The notes: generated from the sequence alone by a model not told the origin. DNA of 64,000 bases from Nocardia huaxiensis (GCF_013744875.1 NZ_CP059399.1:6758001-6822000), one strand, 5' to 3'; positions 19,710 through 28,253 are shown, numbered from the stretch's first letter. Program-made: numbers and translations.

Positions 19710-20515
19710 GCGTGCGATCGGTCGTGGACCCCGTGGTCGTGGAGAAGCTCGCGCTGGCGCGGGTACTGCGGGTGGATCCCAAGGACATCGAATACCTGGA
19801 CGCGGCCCCCGCCGGGGACATCCGCGATCTGCGGCTCCAGATCATGGAGCTGATCACCAGCGCCAATGCGGCGGGGATGCAACGCATCGCGAGCATCTCC
19901 ACCATCATTCCGCCCGCCATCGCGGCGCGGATCGCGGTGCGCAGCGGCAGCAGTCTGTTCGCGGCGCGCATGGCGGTCGCCATGGACGCCGCCCGCGCCG
20001 CCGAGGTGGGCCGGCGACTGCCGGTCACCATGCTGGCCGATATCGCCATGGATCTGGATCCCGGCACGGGCGCGACGCTCATCGGCGGGCTGCCCGACGA
20101 CCTGCTCGTGGACGTGGTCGCCGAGTTGTCGGTGCGCGAAAAGTGGCTGACGCTGGCCGAATTCGCCGAACAGGAGTTCTCCGAGACGCAGTTCGACGCG
20201 GTGGTGAAAGGGCTCAGCCCCATCGCCCTGCTGCGCTCGGGCCACCTGATCTACAAGGAGGAGGTGCTGCGGCGGCTGGTGCGGCGCATGCCCCGCCCCA
20301 CCATCGACACGCTCTTCGACGCGGCGGCCACCCACGACGCCTGGGCCGAACTCCTGCACACCGTCGAGGCCATGGACCAGGACGCCGGGACCTACGCCCG
20401 GCAGACCGCCGCACGGCTGGCCCCGCCGATCCGGGCGCGCGCCGCGGCGGCCAAGGCCGCCGAGGGCCTGGCCGACAGCTACCGGCTCTTCGACGAAAAG
20501 GTTTCCGGCGCATGA
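19706..20515 (+). CDS. Unrecognised all-helical cluster protein (269 aa)
   Basis: The protein has 269 residues, starting at an ATG that overlaps the preceding stop. It is Ala/Leu/Arg-rich with no Cys and appears all helical. Repeated short units such as LADIAMDLDPGTGATLIGG, LPDDLLVDVVAELS and FSETQFDAVVKGLS have the helix-turn-helix spacing of superhelical repeat proteins, somewhat like the cytoplasmic MgtE N domain, but I do not claim homology. There is no signal peptide or obvious transmembrane segment. Its stop overlaps the next gene's ATG, so it is embedded in a tightly coupled run with the MaoC-like gene. Function unknown; a scaffold or chaperone role for the pathway is speculation. Confidence 0.8.
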   Translation: MSVRSVVDPVVVEKLALARVLRVDPKDIEYLDAAPAGDIRDLRLQIMELITSANAAGMQRIASISTIIPPAIAARIAVRSGSSLFAARMAVAMDAARAAEVGRRLPVTMLADIAMDLDPGTGATLIGGLPDDLLVDVVAELSVREKWLTLAEFAEQEFSETQFDAVVKGLSPIALLRSGHLIYKEEVLRRLVRRMPRPTIDTLFDAAATHDAWAELLHTVEAMDQDAGTYARQTAARLAPPIRARAAAAKAAEGLADSYRLFDEKVSGA

Positions 20516-21402
20516 TCATCCAGCAGACCGGCGCGACCTTCCCGCCCATGTCCTTCCACGGCAGCGGCGTCGGAGTCTGGTCGGACGCGACCGAGTTCGA
20601 GGTCACCCGCGAGCACCTGGCGGCCTACGCCGCCGCCACCGACGACCCCATCCCCGCACATCGGGCCGGGGATATCGCACCGCCGATGTTCGCCGCCGTC
20701 CCCGGCTTCGAACTCATGAAGACGGCCACCATCGACGTCCGCCCGCCGCACGCCCTGGCCGGAATGGTCCAGGGCGCACAGGATTTCCGGTTCCATCGCC
20801 CGATCCGGCCGGGCGAACTGCTGCGCACCCGGGGAATGCTGGCCGGCTACCGGGGCTTCGGCACCGGCACCCGGGCGCTGGCCCGCGTCGAATGCCGGGA
20901 CGAGGCAGGCGAACTGGTGAACGAGCAGTACGCCACCTTCGTCTTCCCCGGTTTCGACGCCGGTGACCTCGTGGGCGAACGCGCGCCGCTGCACCGCTTC
21001 GATCCGGCGTTGCGCCGCCGGCCGCCGGACCATGCGGTGCGCGCCCGGGTCGGCCTCGACCAACCGGCCAGGTACGCACCGGTTTCCGGTGATCCGCTGC
21101 GCATCCACCTCGACGAGGAGGTGGCCAGGGCGGCGGGCCTGCCCGGCATCATCGCGCACGGCATGTGCACGCTGGCGTTCACCTCCTGGGCCGTGCTCAC
21201 CCGGCTCGCCGATTCGGACGTGCACCGGCTGCGCCGGTTCGCCGGTCGCTTCTGGAAACCGGTCCTGCCCGGCGACGAGCTCGACACCCGCATCTGGTCC
21301 AGCCACGCACCGCCCGCCGACGGAATCGCCCGCTACGCCTTCGAAACCGCGCGTGGCGACGACTTCGTGATCACCGACGGGCTGGCCGAGATCACCGTCT
21401 GA
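20512..21402 (+). CDS. MaoC-like double hotdog dehydratase/hydratase
   Basis: The 296-residue protein is translated from the ATG overlapping the previous stop (ATGA). The N-terminal half is a degenerate hotdog fold (FRFHRPIRPGELLRT, where 'H/P-x-x-P-G' is typical). The C-terminal half carries the hydratase-2-type motif DPLRIHLDEEVARAAGLP followed by GIIAHGMC, near residues 195-220. MaoC proteins add or remove water at a 2-enoyl/3-hydroxyacyl thioester. In this cluster it could supply a dehydration or hydration step outside the modular PKS, for instance on the second acyl chain consumed by the DarB-like enzyme; DarB/StlD-type enzymes can use unsaturated acyl partners. Fold and motif are clear; the step is inferred. 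Confidence 0.86.
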   Translation: MIIQQTGATFPPMSFHGSGVGVWSDATEFEVTREHLAAYAAATDDPIPAHRAGDIAPPMFAAVPGFELMKTATIDVRPPHALAGMVQGAQDFRFHRPIRPGELLRTRGMLAGYRGFGTGTRALARVECRDEAGELVNEQYATFVFPGFDAGDLVGERAPLHRFDPALRRRPPDHAVRARVGLDQPARYAPVSGDPLRIHLDEEVARAAGLPGIIAHGMCTLAFTSWAVLTRLADSDVHRLRRFAGRFWKPVLPGDELDTRIWSSHAPPADGIARYAFETARGDDFVITDGLAEITV

Positions 21403-21428
21403 ATCACCTGTCCCGACAGGAGTGAGAA

Positions 21429-22382
21429 ATGCCGCTTCATCCGCAAGCACAGGCCCTGCGCGACCGCTGGGCCGCCGCACAGACCCCGCCGCTGTACACC
21501 CTGACCGTGGCGCAGGCCCGCGCCGCCGATCTCGCGGCCATCCGAAGCACCAGGGGGACACGCGAATCCGTGCACAGCGTGACCAATGCGATCATTCCCG
21601 GACCGGGCGGGCAACTGGCGGTCCGGGTGTACAAACCCGCGGTAGCGCCCGGACCGCTGCCGGTGCTGGTGTACTTCTTCGGCGGCGGGTGGACCCTCGG
21701 CAGCCTGGAAACCTGTGACGCCCTGTGCCGCACGCTCACCAATGCGGTCGGCTGCGTGACCGTGGCGATCGGCTACCGGCTCGCTCCCGAACACAAGTTC
21801 CCCGCAGCGGTTCTGGACTGCGCCGCCGGCGTGCGCTGGGTGGCGGCCAACGCGGCGGCCCTGGGCGTGGACCCGAACCGGCTGGCGGTCGCGGGCGACA
21901 GCGCGGGCGGAAACCTGGCGGCGGCGACCTGCCTGCACGCGCGCGACACCGGTGGACCGGCGATCGCCACGCAGGTGCTGGTCTATCCCAACACGCACTA
22001 CGGCCGGGCGACCGGATCGGCGGTGGAAGCCATCGATCCGGTGTTCTTCAACCAGAATTCGGTGCGCTGGTACTGGAATCACTACCTGGCCGATCCGGCC
22101 GCCGGGCGCAATCCGCTCGCGTCGCCCCTGCTCGCGGCCGACCACAGCGGGCTGCCGCCCGCACTGATCATCACCGCGGAATACGATCCGCTGCGCGACG
22201 AAGGGGCCGAATACGCGGACCAGCTCGCGGCCGCCGGCGGACAGGTGTGCCATCGCCGCTACGACGGCGTGATGCACGGATTCTTCACCATGAGTGGCGA
22301 ACTCGACGCGGCGCGCACCGCGGTCGCGCAGGTGGCGGGACATCTGCGGGGCGTCTTCGCCCAGATCGGCGCGGCCGCATGA
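21429..22382 (+). CDS. Alpha/beta hydrolase of the hormone-sensitive lipase (HSL) type
   Basis: The 317-residue protein has the nucleophile elbow GDSAGG (Ser158), an acid in ITAEYDPLRDEG and a histidine in DGVMHGFF, the standard Ser-Asp-His order of bacterial HSL-family esterases. The oxyanion motif, normally HGGG, reads FFGGGWTLGS, so the first His is replaced by Phe. This may alter substrate preference or activity. No signal peptide is seen, so it is cytoplasmic. ATG follows AGGAGTGAGAA. It overlaps the downstream aminotransferase start by 4 bases. Possible roles are release of the finished chain, removal of a protecting acyl group or lactone opening; none is proven by sequence. Confidence 0.9.
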   Translation: MPLHPQAQALRDRWAAAQTPPLYTLTVAQARAADLAAIRSTRGTRESVHSVTNAIIPGPGGQLAVRVYKPAVAPGPLPVLVYFFGGGWTLGSLETCDALCRTLTNAVGCVTVAIGYRLAPEHKFPAAVLDCAAGVRWVAANAAALGVDPNRLAVAGDSAGGNLAAATCLHARDTGGPAIATQVLVYPNTHYGRATGSAVEAIDPVFFNQNSVRWYWNHYLADPAAGRNPLASPLLAADHSGLPPALIITAEYDPLRDEGAEYADQLAAAGGQVCHRRYDGVMHGFFTMSGELDAARTAVAQVAGHLRGVFAQIGAAA

Positions 22383-23680
22383 GCACCGAACTGGCGCTGA
22401 GCGATCTGCACGACAGCGTGGCCGACCCCGCATCGAGCGCCATGACCTTTCTCAACGAGGTCGTGGAACGTTTTCCCGAGGCGGTGTCCTTCGCGCCGGG
22501 CCGTCCGGCCGAGGGGGAATTCCGGACCGCCGACATCACCCGGTATCTGGCTGCCTATGTGTCGTATCTGTCCGAGGTGGAAGGGTTTTCGGCGCAGCGA
22601 ATCGCCACCGAACTGTTCCAGTACGGCCGCACCAACGGGCAGATCCACCCCCTGATCGCCCGCACGGTGGCCAATGACGAGGACATTGTCGTCGACCCGG
22701 AAGCCGTCGTGGTCACCGTCGGCGCGCAGGAGGGCATGCTGCTGGTCCTGCGGGCCCTCTTCGCCGGCCCCGCCGACGTGCTGTTGGTGGCCTCACCCTG
22801 CTATGTCGGAATCACCGGGGTGGCACGCCTGCTCGGCATCGAGATGGTTCCGGTCCCCGAAGGCCCCGAGGGCGTGGAACCCGCTGTGCTGCTGGAGATT
22901 TCGAACCGGGTGCGAGCCACGGGCAAACGCCCCCGCGCCCTGTACCTGGTATCGGACTTCGCCAATCCGACCGGCTCCAGCATTCCCGGCGCCAGGCGAC
23001 GCCAACTGCTGGATGCGGCGGCGGCCGCCGATCTGCTTGTCATAGAGGACAATCCGTACGGCTTCTTCCGCCGCGCGGGCGAATCCCCGCTCCCCCTCAA
23101 GGCTTTGGACGCCGACCACCGGGTGATCTACCTCGGCTCGTTCGCCAAAACCTGCATCCCCGGCGCCCGGGTCGGCTACGTCCTGGCCGATCAACCCGTC
23201 ACGGACGCGCACGGCCGGCGCACCCTGCTCGCCCAGGAGCTGTCGAAGATCAAAAGCATGGTCACCGTGAACACCTCCACGGTGAGCCAGGCGGTGATCG
23301 GCGGCATGCTCGTCGACAGCGGATTCCGTCTGCGCGAAGCGAATACCGATGCCATCAAGTGGTACGCGCAGAATCTGCAACTACTGCTGGACGAACTGTC
23401 GGACCGTTTCGCCGGCCGCACCGGAGTCGCCTGGACCCGGCCCGACGGCGGCTTCTTCGTCGTCGTCGATGTCCCGTTCCGCGCCGACGACGCCGCACTG
23501 GAACGCTCCGCCCGCGACTTCGGCGTGCTGTGGACACCGATGACCTACTTCCACATCGACGGCGGCGGCACCCGGCAACTGCGCCTGTCCTGCAGCGCCC
23601 TCGCCCCCGACGACATCCGAGCCGGGGTGGCACGACTGGCCGACTTCATCGAATCCGAAGAATTGAGAACCCTGCTGTGA
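22379..23680 (+). CDS. PLP-dependent aminotransferase, fold type I, HpgT-like
   Basis: The 433-residue protein starts at the ATG overlapping the hydrolase stop (ATGA). PLP lysine is Lys257 in GSFAKT, with the fold-type-I signposts DFANPTG, IEDNPYG and PGARVGY. Two long stretches resemble what I remember of HpgT, the transaminase that makes 3,5-dihydroxy- and 4-hydroxyphenylglycine in glycopeptide clusters: SFAPGRP with FQYGRTNGQIH near the start, and LSKIKSMVTVNTS with GVLWTPM later. Unlike MocR regulators it has no N-terminal helix-turn-helix. Placed among resorcinol-type ring-forming genes, it may transaminate an oxidised side chain of the ring or make an amino acid that joins the product. 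Class is certain; HpgT resemblance is from memory. Confidence 0.9.
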   Translation: MSTELALSDLHDSVADPASSAMTFLNEVVERFPEAVSFAPGRPAEGEFRTADITRYLAAYVSYLSEVEGFSAQRIATELFQYGRTNGQIHPLIARTVANDEDIVVDPEAVVVTVGAQEGMLLVLRALFAGPADVLLVASPCYVGITGVARLLGIEMVPVPEGPEGVEPAVLLEISNRVRATGKRPRALYLVSDFANPTGSSIPGARRRQLLDAAAAADLLVIEDNPYGFFRRAGESPLPLKALDADHRVIYLGSFAKTCIPGARVGYVLADQPVTDAHGRRTLLAQELSKIKSMVTVNTSTVSQAVIGGMLVDSGFRLREANTDAIKWYAQNLQLLLDELSDRFAGRTGVAWTRPDGGFFVVVDVPFRADDAALERSARDFGVLWTPMTYFHIDGGGTRQLRLSCSALAPDDIRAGVARLADFIESEELRTLL

Positions 23681-24141
23681 GCGAATCACCCACCGCCGCA
23701 ATCGATTCGGACGTCTGGCACCGCATGGGCGTGACCGGCGAGGGCGCCCTGTCCGAGCGCATGGGCATCGAGGTCCTCGAAGCCGCCGCCACCCGCACAG
23801 TGCTGCGCATGCCGGTAGCGGGCAACACCCAGCCCTACGGCCTGCTGCACGGCGGCGCCTCCTGCGTGCTCGCCGAAACCGCCGCCTCCATCTCCGCCGC
23901 CCTGCACGCCGGCCCGGACCGCGCCGCGGTAGGCATCGAACTCAACGCCTCCCACCACCGCTCGGCCACCTCCGGTGCAGTCACCGCCGTCGCAACCCGA
24001 GTGCACGGCGGCCGATCGGTGGTCACCTACGAGGTCCGCATCCACGACACCACCAACCGGCCGATCTGCACGGCCCGGGTAACCTGCCTCATCCGCGACA
24101 GCTCCCACTCCGCGCTACCCGCCCCACCCACCTGGGCCTGA
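23677..24141 (+). CDS. PaaI/YdiI-type hotdog acyl thioesterase
   Basis: The 154-residue single hotdog protein starts at GTG 23,677, overlapping the aminotransferase stop (GTGA). The motif LLHGGASCVLAETAAS (about residues 53-68) with ELNASHHR afterwards is the usual signature of PaaI/MenI-type thioesterases, where the HGG loop and the acidic residue in LAE form the active site. It probably hydrolyses an aromatic or beta-ketoacyl thioester, either releasing product or editing stalled chains; no TE domain is fused to the PKS modules in view. It is the last gene of the + strand run; the next gene is convergent after 22 bases. Class clear, substrate unknown. Confidence 0.88.
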   Translation: MSESPTAAIDSDVWHRMGVTGEGALSERMGIEVLEAAATRTVLRMPVAGNTQPYGLLHGGASCVLAETAASISAALHAGPDRAAVGIELNASHHRSATSGAVTAVATRVHGGRSVVTYEVRIHDTTNRPICTARVTCLIRDSSHSALPAPPTWA

Positions 24142-24163
24142 CCAACCGCGAAACCGCCTGGTA

Positions 24164-25309
24164 TCAGAACAGTTTCAGGCTGCGGCCGATGATCTCCTTC
24201 ATGATCTCGGTGGTGCCGCCGTAGATGGTCTGGATGCGGGCGTCCATGTAGGCCTTGGCGATCGGGTATTCGCGCATGTAGCCGTAGCCGCCGTGGAGTT
24301 GCAGGCAGCGGTTGATGAGGTCGAGCTGTTCCTCGGTGGACCACCACTTGGCCTTGGCGGCGTCTTCGACGCTCAGCTTCTCCTGGTTCAGCAGGGTGAT
24401 GCAGTGATCGACGAAGACGCGGACGGCGGTGGTCTTGGTGGCCAGTTCCGCCAGGACGAAACGGGTGTTCTGCAGGGCGCCGATCGGTTTGCCGAAAGCC
24501 TTGCGGTCGCGGACGTACTGGCAGGTGAGATCCAGGCAGGATTCCATGGCGGCGGCGGCCATGACGGCGATGGACAGGCGCTCCTGGGGGAGGTTCTGCA
24601 TCAGGTGGATGAAGCCCTGACCCTCGGTGCCGAGAAGGTTCTTGCCGGGGACGCGGACATTGTCGAAGGTGAGTTCGGCGGTGTCCTGGGCCTTGAGGCC
24701 GATCTTGTCGAGGTTGCGGCCGCGTTCGAAGCCTTCCATGCCGCGCTCGACGACCAGCAGCGAGAAGCCCATGGCGCCCTTGTCGGGGTCGGTCTGGGCG
24801 ACCACGATCACGATGTCGGCATTGATGCCGTTGGTGATGAAGGTCTTGGCGCCGTTGAGGATCCAGTCGTCGCCGTCGCGGACCGCGCGGGTCTTGATGC
24901 CCTGCAGGTCGGAGCCGGTGCCGGGCTCGGTCATGGCGATGGCGGTGATGATCTCGCCGGCACAGAAGCCGGGCAGCCAGCGCTGCTTCTGCTCCTCGTT
25001 GGCCAGCTCCAGCAGGTACGGGAGGATCACGTCATTGTGCAGGCCCCAGCCGAGGCCGGAGTACATGCCGCGGGTGACCTCCTCGGTGATGACCGCGTTG
25101 TAGCGGAAGTCCTTGACCCCGCCGCCGCCGAACTCCTCCGGCACGGCCATGCCGAGGTAGCCCTGCTTGCCGGCCTCCAGCCAGACGGCGCGGTCGACGA
25201 TGCCGTCCTGCTCCCACTGCTCGTGGTGCGGCGCCACATGCTGATCCAGAAACTTTCGGAACGACTCCCGGAACAGCTCGTGTTCGGGTTCGAAAATTGT
25301 GCGTTCCAC
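24164..25309 (-). CDS. Acyl-CoA dehydrogenase (FadE family)
   Basis: The 381-residue FAD enzyme starts at GTG 25,309, chosen because AGGAGG sits five bases upstream and family members begin with a similar ERTIFEPEHELFRESF segment; an ATG 30 bases further upstream is less likely. Visible features include ITAIAMTEPGTGSDLQGI for substrate and flavin contacts, WILNGAKTFITNG, the LHGGYGYMREYPI segment near the C-terminus, and YGGTTEIMKEIIGRSL, which includes the catalytic-glutamate region. It oxidises an acyl-CoA to the trans-2-enoyl-CoA in the cytoplasm. It is convergent with the PKS cluster and upstream of no obvious partner, so it is probably general lipid catabolism. Chain-length preference cannot be read. 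Confidence 0.93.
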   Translation of the reverse strand: MERTIFEPEHELFRESFRKFLDQHVAPHHEQWEQDGIVDRAVWLEAGKQGYLGMAVPEEFGGGGVKDFRYNAVITEEVTRGMYSGLGWGLHNDVILPYLLELANEEQKQRWLPGFCAGEIITAIAMTEPGTGSDLQGIKTRAVRDGDDWILNGAKTFITNGINADIVIVVAQTDPDKGAMGFSLLVVERGMEGFERGRNLDKIGLKAQDTAELTFDNVRVPGKNLLGTEGQGFIHLMQNLPQERLSIAVMAAAAMESCLDLTCQYVRDRKAFGKPIGALQNTRFVLAELATKTTAVRVFVDHCITLLNQEKLSVEDAAKAKWWSTEEQLDLINRCLQLHGGYGYMREYPIAKAYMDARIQTIYGGTTEIMKEIIGRSLKLF

Positions 25310-25472
25310 GCCAACCTCCTGTGTGACCTCAGGCACCATCGCCTCTGCCCATACGGTACACGGAAGCCGAACCGTCGTTTACTTAGAGGGTTGGGAAAGT
25401 ACCCCGAACTGCGACGGGCACCGGTGACCGCGCAGAACGTAAGGGCTGAACCCCGGTAAACCTAGCCGGGTG

Positions 25473-26327
25473 TCAGAGACCGACCGAGGAGAGCGTGCGG
25501 CCCAGCAGGCTGCGACCTCGATCACGGGCGCGCTCACCGAGCAGGAACTCGAGCTCACCTTCGAGGGCCTTGCGCACCACCAGCTGGAGTTCGGCCGCGG
25601 CGGCGTCGAGATCCTCGGCATCACGCCACGCGCCGGTGTCGATGGGCGTGCCGAGCGAGTAGTAGAAACGCTCCGGCTTGGGCAGCAGGGTCGGGCCGAC
25701 GCCGCGGATCAGCGGCGGGGTCAGGGTCTCCCGCAGACCCAGGGCCTTGACCAGCTTCTTCACCGGCGCCATGACCGGATCGTCGCCGTCGAAGACGATG
25801 TCGTAGATATCGTCGCCGCCGACCATGGCCATCGGCACGATCGGCGCGCCCGCCTCGATCGCCATGCGCGCGAAACCGGTCCGGCCGTCCCAGATCAGCT
25901 CGTACTTGCGTCCCTTCCCGCGCATGGCCTCCCGGCCGCCGCCCGGGAACACCGCCACCGCCTCACCGTTCTCCAGCAGCGTGGTGCAGTTGTGCCGGTT
26001 GCCGCGCACGATTCCCAAGCGGTGCAAGGCATCTCGCAACACCGGGACATCGATGAGAACGTTCTCGGCGAGGCCGCGCACCAGGCGGTCACGCCGCACC
26101 AGCACCTCGTGCGCGAGCAGCGGGGCGTCGGTGCCACCGGCGAGGGTGTGGTTGCCGACCAGCAGCACCGGGCCCTCGGACGGAATATTCTCCAGCCCCC
26201 AGAAACGCGGACTGAACCACGCCCGTGAGGGGGCGCACAGCACGTCGATGACGCGGCGATCGGTATCGCTCAGATCAATGTGCAGCGGCGCACCATCGGT
26301 GAGCCGCGTCGAACCTACTTCGGACAT
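25473..26327 (-). CDS. Lysophospholipid acyltransferase-fold protein (DGAT/MGAT-like PlsC family)
   Basis: Taken from ATG 26,327 this is 284 residues; upstream in-frame starts exist, and the ribosome site is weak at all of them. The acyltransferase core is present: GNHTLAGGTD (the NH-x-D block), a basic stretch RRDRLVRG, FPGGGREAMRGKG (replacing the FPEGTR block), and GAPIVPMAMVG. These fit the mono/diacylglycerol acyltransferase-like branch of the PlsC superfamily, which transfers acyl from acyl-CoA to a lipid hydroxyl at the membrane. It precedes the acyl-CoA dehydrogenase on the same strand and follows an acyl-CoA synthetase, a plausible acyl-CoA supply. The true substrate is unknown. Confidence 0.82.
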   Translation of the reverse strand: MSEVGSTRLTDGAPLHIDLSDTDRRVIDVLCAPSRAWFSPRFWGLENIPSEGPVLLVGNHTLAGGTDAPLLAHEVLVRRDRLVRGLAENVLIDVPVLRDALHRLGIVRGNRHNCTTLLENGEAVAVFPGGGREAMRGKGRKYELIWDGRTGFARMAIEAGAPIVPMAMVGGDDIYDIVFDGDDPVMAPVKKLVKALGLRETLTPPLIRGVGPTLLPKPERFYYSLGTPIDTGAWRDAEDLDAAAAELQLVVRKALEGELEFLLGERARDRGRSLLGRTLSSVGL

Positions 26328-26419
26328 AGGGGTGCCATTCCCAGACAAATCGAGCCCTCCCTGCAGAACTATCGATAACGGCATGCTAACGAAAATCACT
26401 GCGGGCCACCGACCGCGGG

Positions 26420-28111
26420 TCAGATCAGCTGCGCGCGACCGAAACGCTCGAACTCCGCCTCGAGCTCGGCGCGGCCGGCGCCGGACAGCAGCCGGTATTC
26501 CGGCCGGCCCCGGCCCGCCCAGCGGTACACCGGGTCGATGGTGCTCCAGGACTGCGCTCGCAGCTCCCGTTTGAGCACCTTGTTGGAGCCGGTGACCGGC
26601 AGGCGCGCCGACACCCGCACCAGGCGAGGCAGCTCCTTGGTACCGAGATCCGCTTGGTCACAGAGGAATTCGGCGAACCCGGCCATATCGAAGGCGTGCG
26701 GATCGGCCACCTCGAGGGCCGCCATCACCTGATCGCCACTGCGCGGATCGGGAACCGCGAACACTCCGGCGGCCACCACCTCCGGATGCCTGCGCAGCAC
26801 CCGTTCGATGACCAGCGCGGAAATGTTCTCGCCGTCGACGCGAATCCAATCTCCTTGGCGTCCCGCGAAATACAGGAAGCCCGCGGTATCGATATAGCCG
26901 AGATCGCCGGTCCAAAACCAACCGTGACGCAGTCGCTCGGCATCGGCAAGATCGTTTTTGTAGTAGCCCTCGAAGGAGAGCGCACCGGCCTTGTCGACCA
27001 TTTCGCCGATGGCCTGCTCCGGATTGAGCACGCGGCCATGAGAATCCAGCACCGCCGGGGCGCAGTCACGCAGCGTCGCGGAATCGACCACCGCGACGCC
27101 CGCATGCGCGGGTCGGCCCAGTGCGCCCGCGGGTGCGTCAGGAGCCAGGGCGACCAGGCCCGACCCTTCACTCGAGCCATACCCCTCGAACAGCGGCGCA
27201 CCGAAGCGGCGCTGGAATTCGGCCTGATCCTCCACCGATGCCTCGGTGCCGAAACCGCGGGTGAGACGGTTGTCGGAGTCGCCCGGGGCTTCCGGTGTGG
27301 CGAGCAGATATCCGAGCGCCTTGCCCACGTAGGTGAAGAAAGTGGCGTCGAAATACCGTATGTCGGAAAGGAATCCGGAGGCGGAGAACTTCGGGGTGAG
27401 GCAGACCGTCGCGCCGTTGGCCAGAGCGGGAGCCCACAGCGCCATGATGGCATTGCCGTGGAACAGCGGCATGCAGCAGTAGTCCACGTCCTCGCGGAGG
27501 TGACCGAATTTGTCGGTGGCCGCGTAGGCGATCATCGCCAGGCGGCGCTGACTGCATTTGACGGCCTTGGACGTGCCGGTGGTGCCCGAGGTGAACAGCA
27601 GGAGCAGCAGCGAATCCGGACCACCCTGCGCCACAACCGAATCCGCCCGATGCACGGCGATCTGCTTCGGGTACTCCGGATCGTCCACGAGCAGGAACCG
27701 GTCGGGCTCCAAACCGAGATCCAGGCCGTCCAGCCGCCGCATGCCCGCCGCATCGGTGACGATCAGCTGACAGTCCACGTACCGGATGTCGTCCGCCAGC
27801 TGCGCGGTGCTGCGGGTCGGATTGATCCCGGCGATCGTCGCGCCCGCCAGAGCCCCAGCGCCGAGCCAGAATACGAAATCCGGCACATTGTCCAGCAGCA
27901 CGCCGATATGGAAAGGCCCGTCGCGGCGTAGTTCTCGGGCCAGCGCGGCGCGGGCCGCCGCTTCCCGCACGACTTCGTCCCAGGTCCAGTCCTGTGTGCG
28001 GGTTCGCAGGCCCGGATGCTCGTCGCCGAGGCGGTCCAGCAGCATAGTCGCGATATCCGGCCGCCGCTGGGCCGCGGTGCCGGTGGGTGTCTTGTCGAAA
28101 TCGCCTTCCAT
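26420..28111 (-). CDS. Fatty acyl-CoA synthetase (FadD family, FadD17/FadD1-like)
   Basis: The 563-residue ANL enzyme starts at ATG 28,111; an open frame upstream of this is terminator sequence and not coding. Motifs: LLFTSGTTGTSKAVK (phosphate loop), FEGYGSSEGSG, FWTGDLGYIDTAGFLYF, GRQGDWIRVDGENIS, and the C-terminal catalytic lysine in LPVTGSNKVLKREL. It activates a carboxylic acid to acyl-AMP and then to acyl-CoA. The N-terminal wording (LLDNVPDFVFWLGAGALAGA, INPTR) resembles mycobacterial FadD17/FadD1, as I recall them. It lies upstream of the acyltransferase with 92 bases between, probably one lipid operon. No carrier domain is fused, unlike the loading ligase of the PKS cluster. Confidence 0.92.
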   Translation of the reverse strand: MEGDFDKTPTGTAAQRRPDIATMLLDRLGDEHPGLRTRTQDWTWDEVVREAAARAALARELRRDGPFHIGVLLDNVPDFVFWLGAGALAGATIAGINPTRSTAQLADDIRYVDCQLIVTDAAGMRRLDGLDLGLEPDRFLLVDDPEYPKQIAVHRADSVVAQGGPDSLLLLLFTSGTTGTSKAVKCSQRRLAMIAYAATDKFGHLREDVDYCCMPLFHGNAIMALWAPALANGATVCLTPKFSASGFLSDIRYFDATFFTYVGKALGYLLATPEAPGDSDNRLTRGFGTEASVEDQAEFQRRFGAPLFEGYGSSEGSGLVALAPDAPAGALGRPAHAGVAVVDSATLRDCAPAVLDSHGRVLNPEQAIGEMVDKAGALSFEGYYKNDLADAERLRHGWFWTGDLGYIDTAGFLYFAGRQGDWIRVDGENISALVIERVLRRHPEVVAAGVFAVPDPRSGDQVMAALEVADPHAFDMAGFAEFLCDQADLGTKELPRLVRVSARLPVTGSNKVLKRELRAQSWSTIDPVYRWAGRGRPEYRLLSGAGRAELEAEFERFGRAQLI

Positions 28112-28178
28112 CACTCGACTTTCACGCGTCCCGCGCCCCCGCGTGGACGAGTTCGGCATATTCCCTGGGCAATACGAC

Positions 28179-28207
28179 GAACTCCCGGCCACTGCGGCCG
28201 GGAGTTC
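28179..28207 (-). terminator. Strong hairpin downstream of hflX
   Basis: Perfect 12-base inverted repeat: GAACTCCCGGCC (28,179-28,190) and GGCCGGGAGTTC (28,196-28,207) with a 5-base loop. Shorter flanking complementarity (ACGAC/GTCGT) extends the stem imperfectly. It lies 47 bases beyond the hflX stop and upstream of the acyl-CoA synthetase start. There is no T-tract, as is common for actinobacterial terminators. It should separate hflX from the lipid genes. Confidence 0.8.
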
Positions 28208-28253
28208 CGTTGTCGTGCTGTCGAGCGGCCCCGGTTCGTCACCTGGGCCGGGC

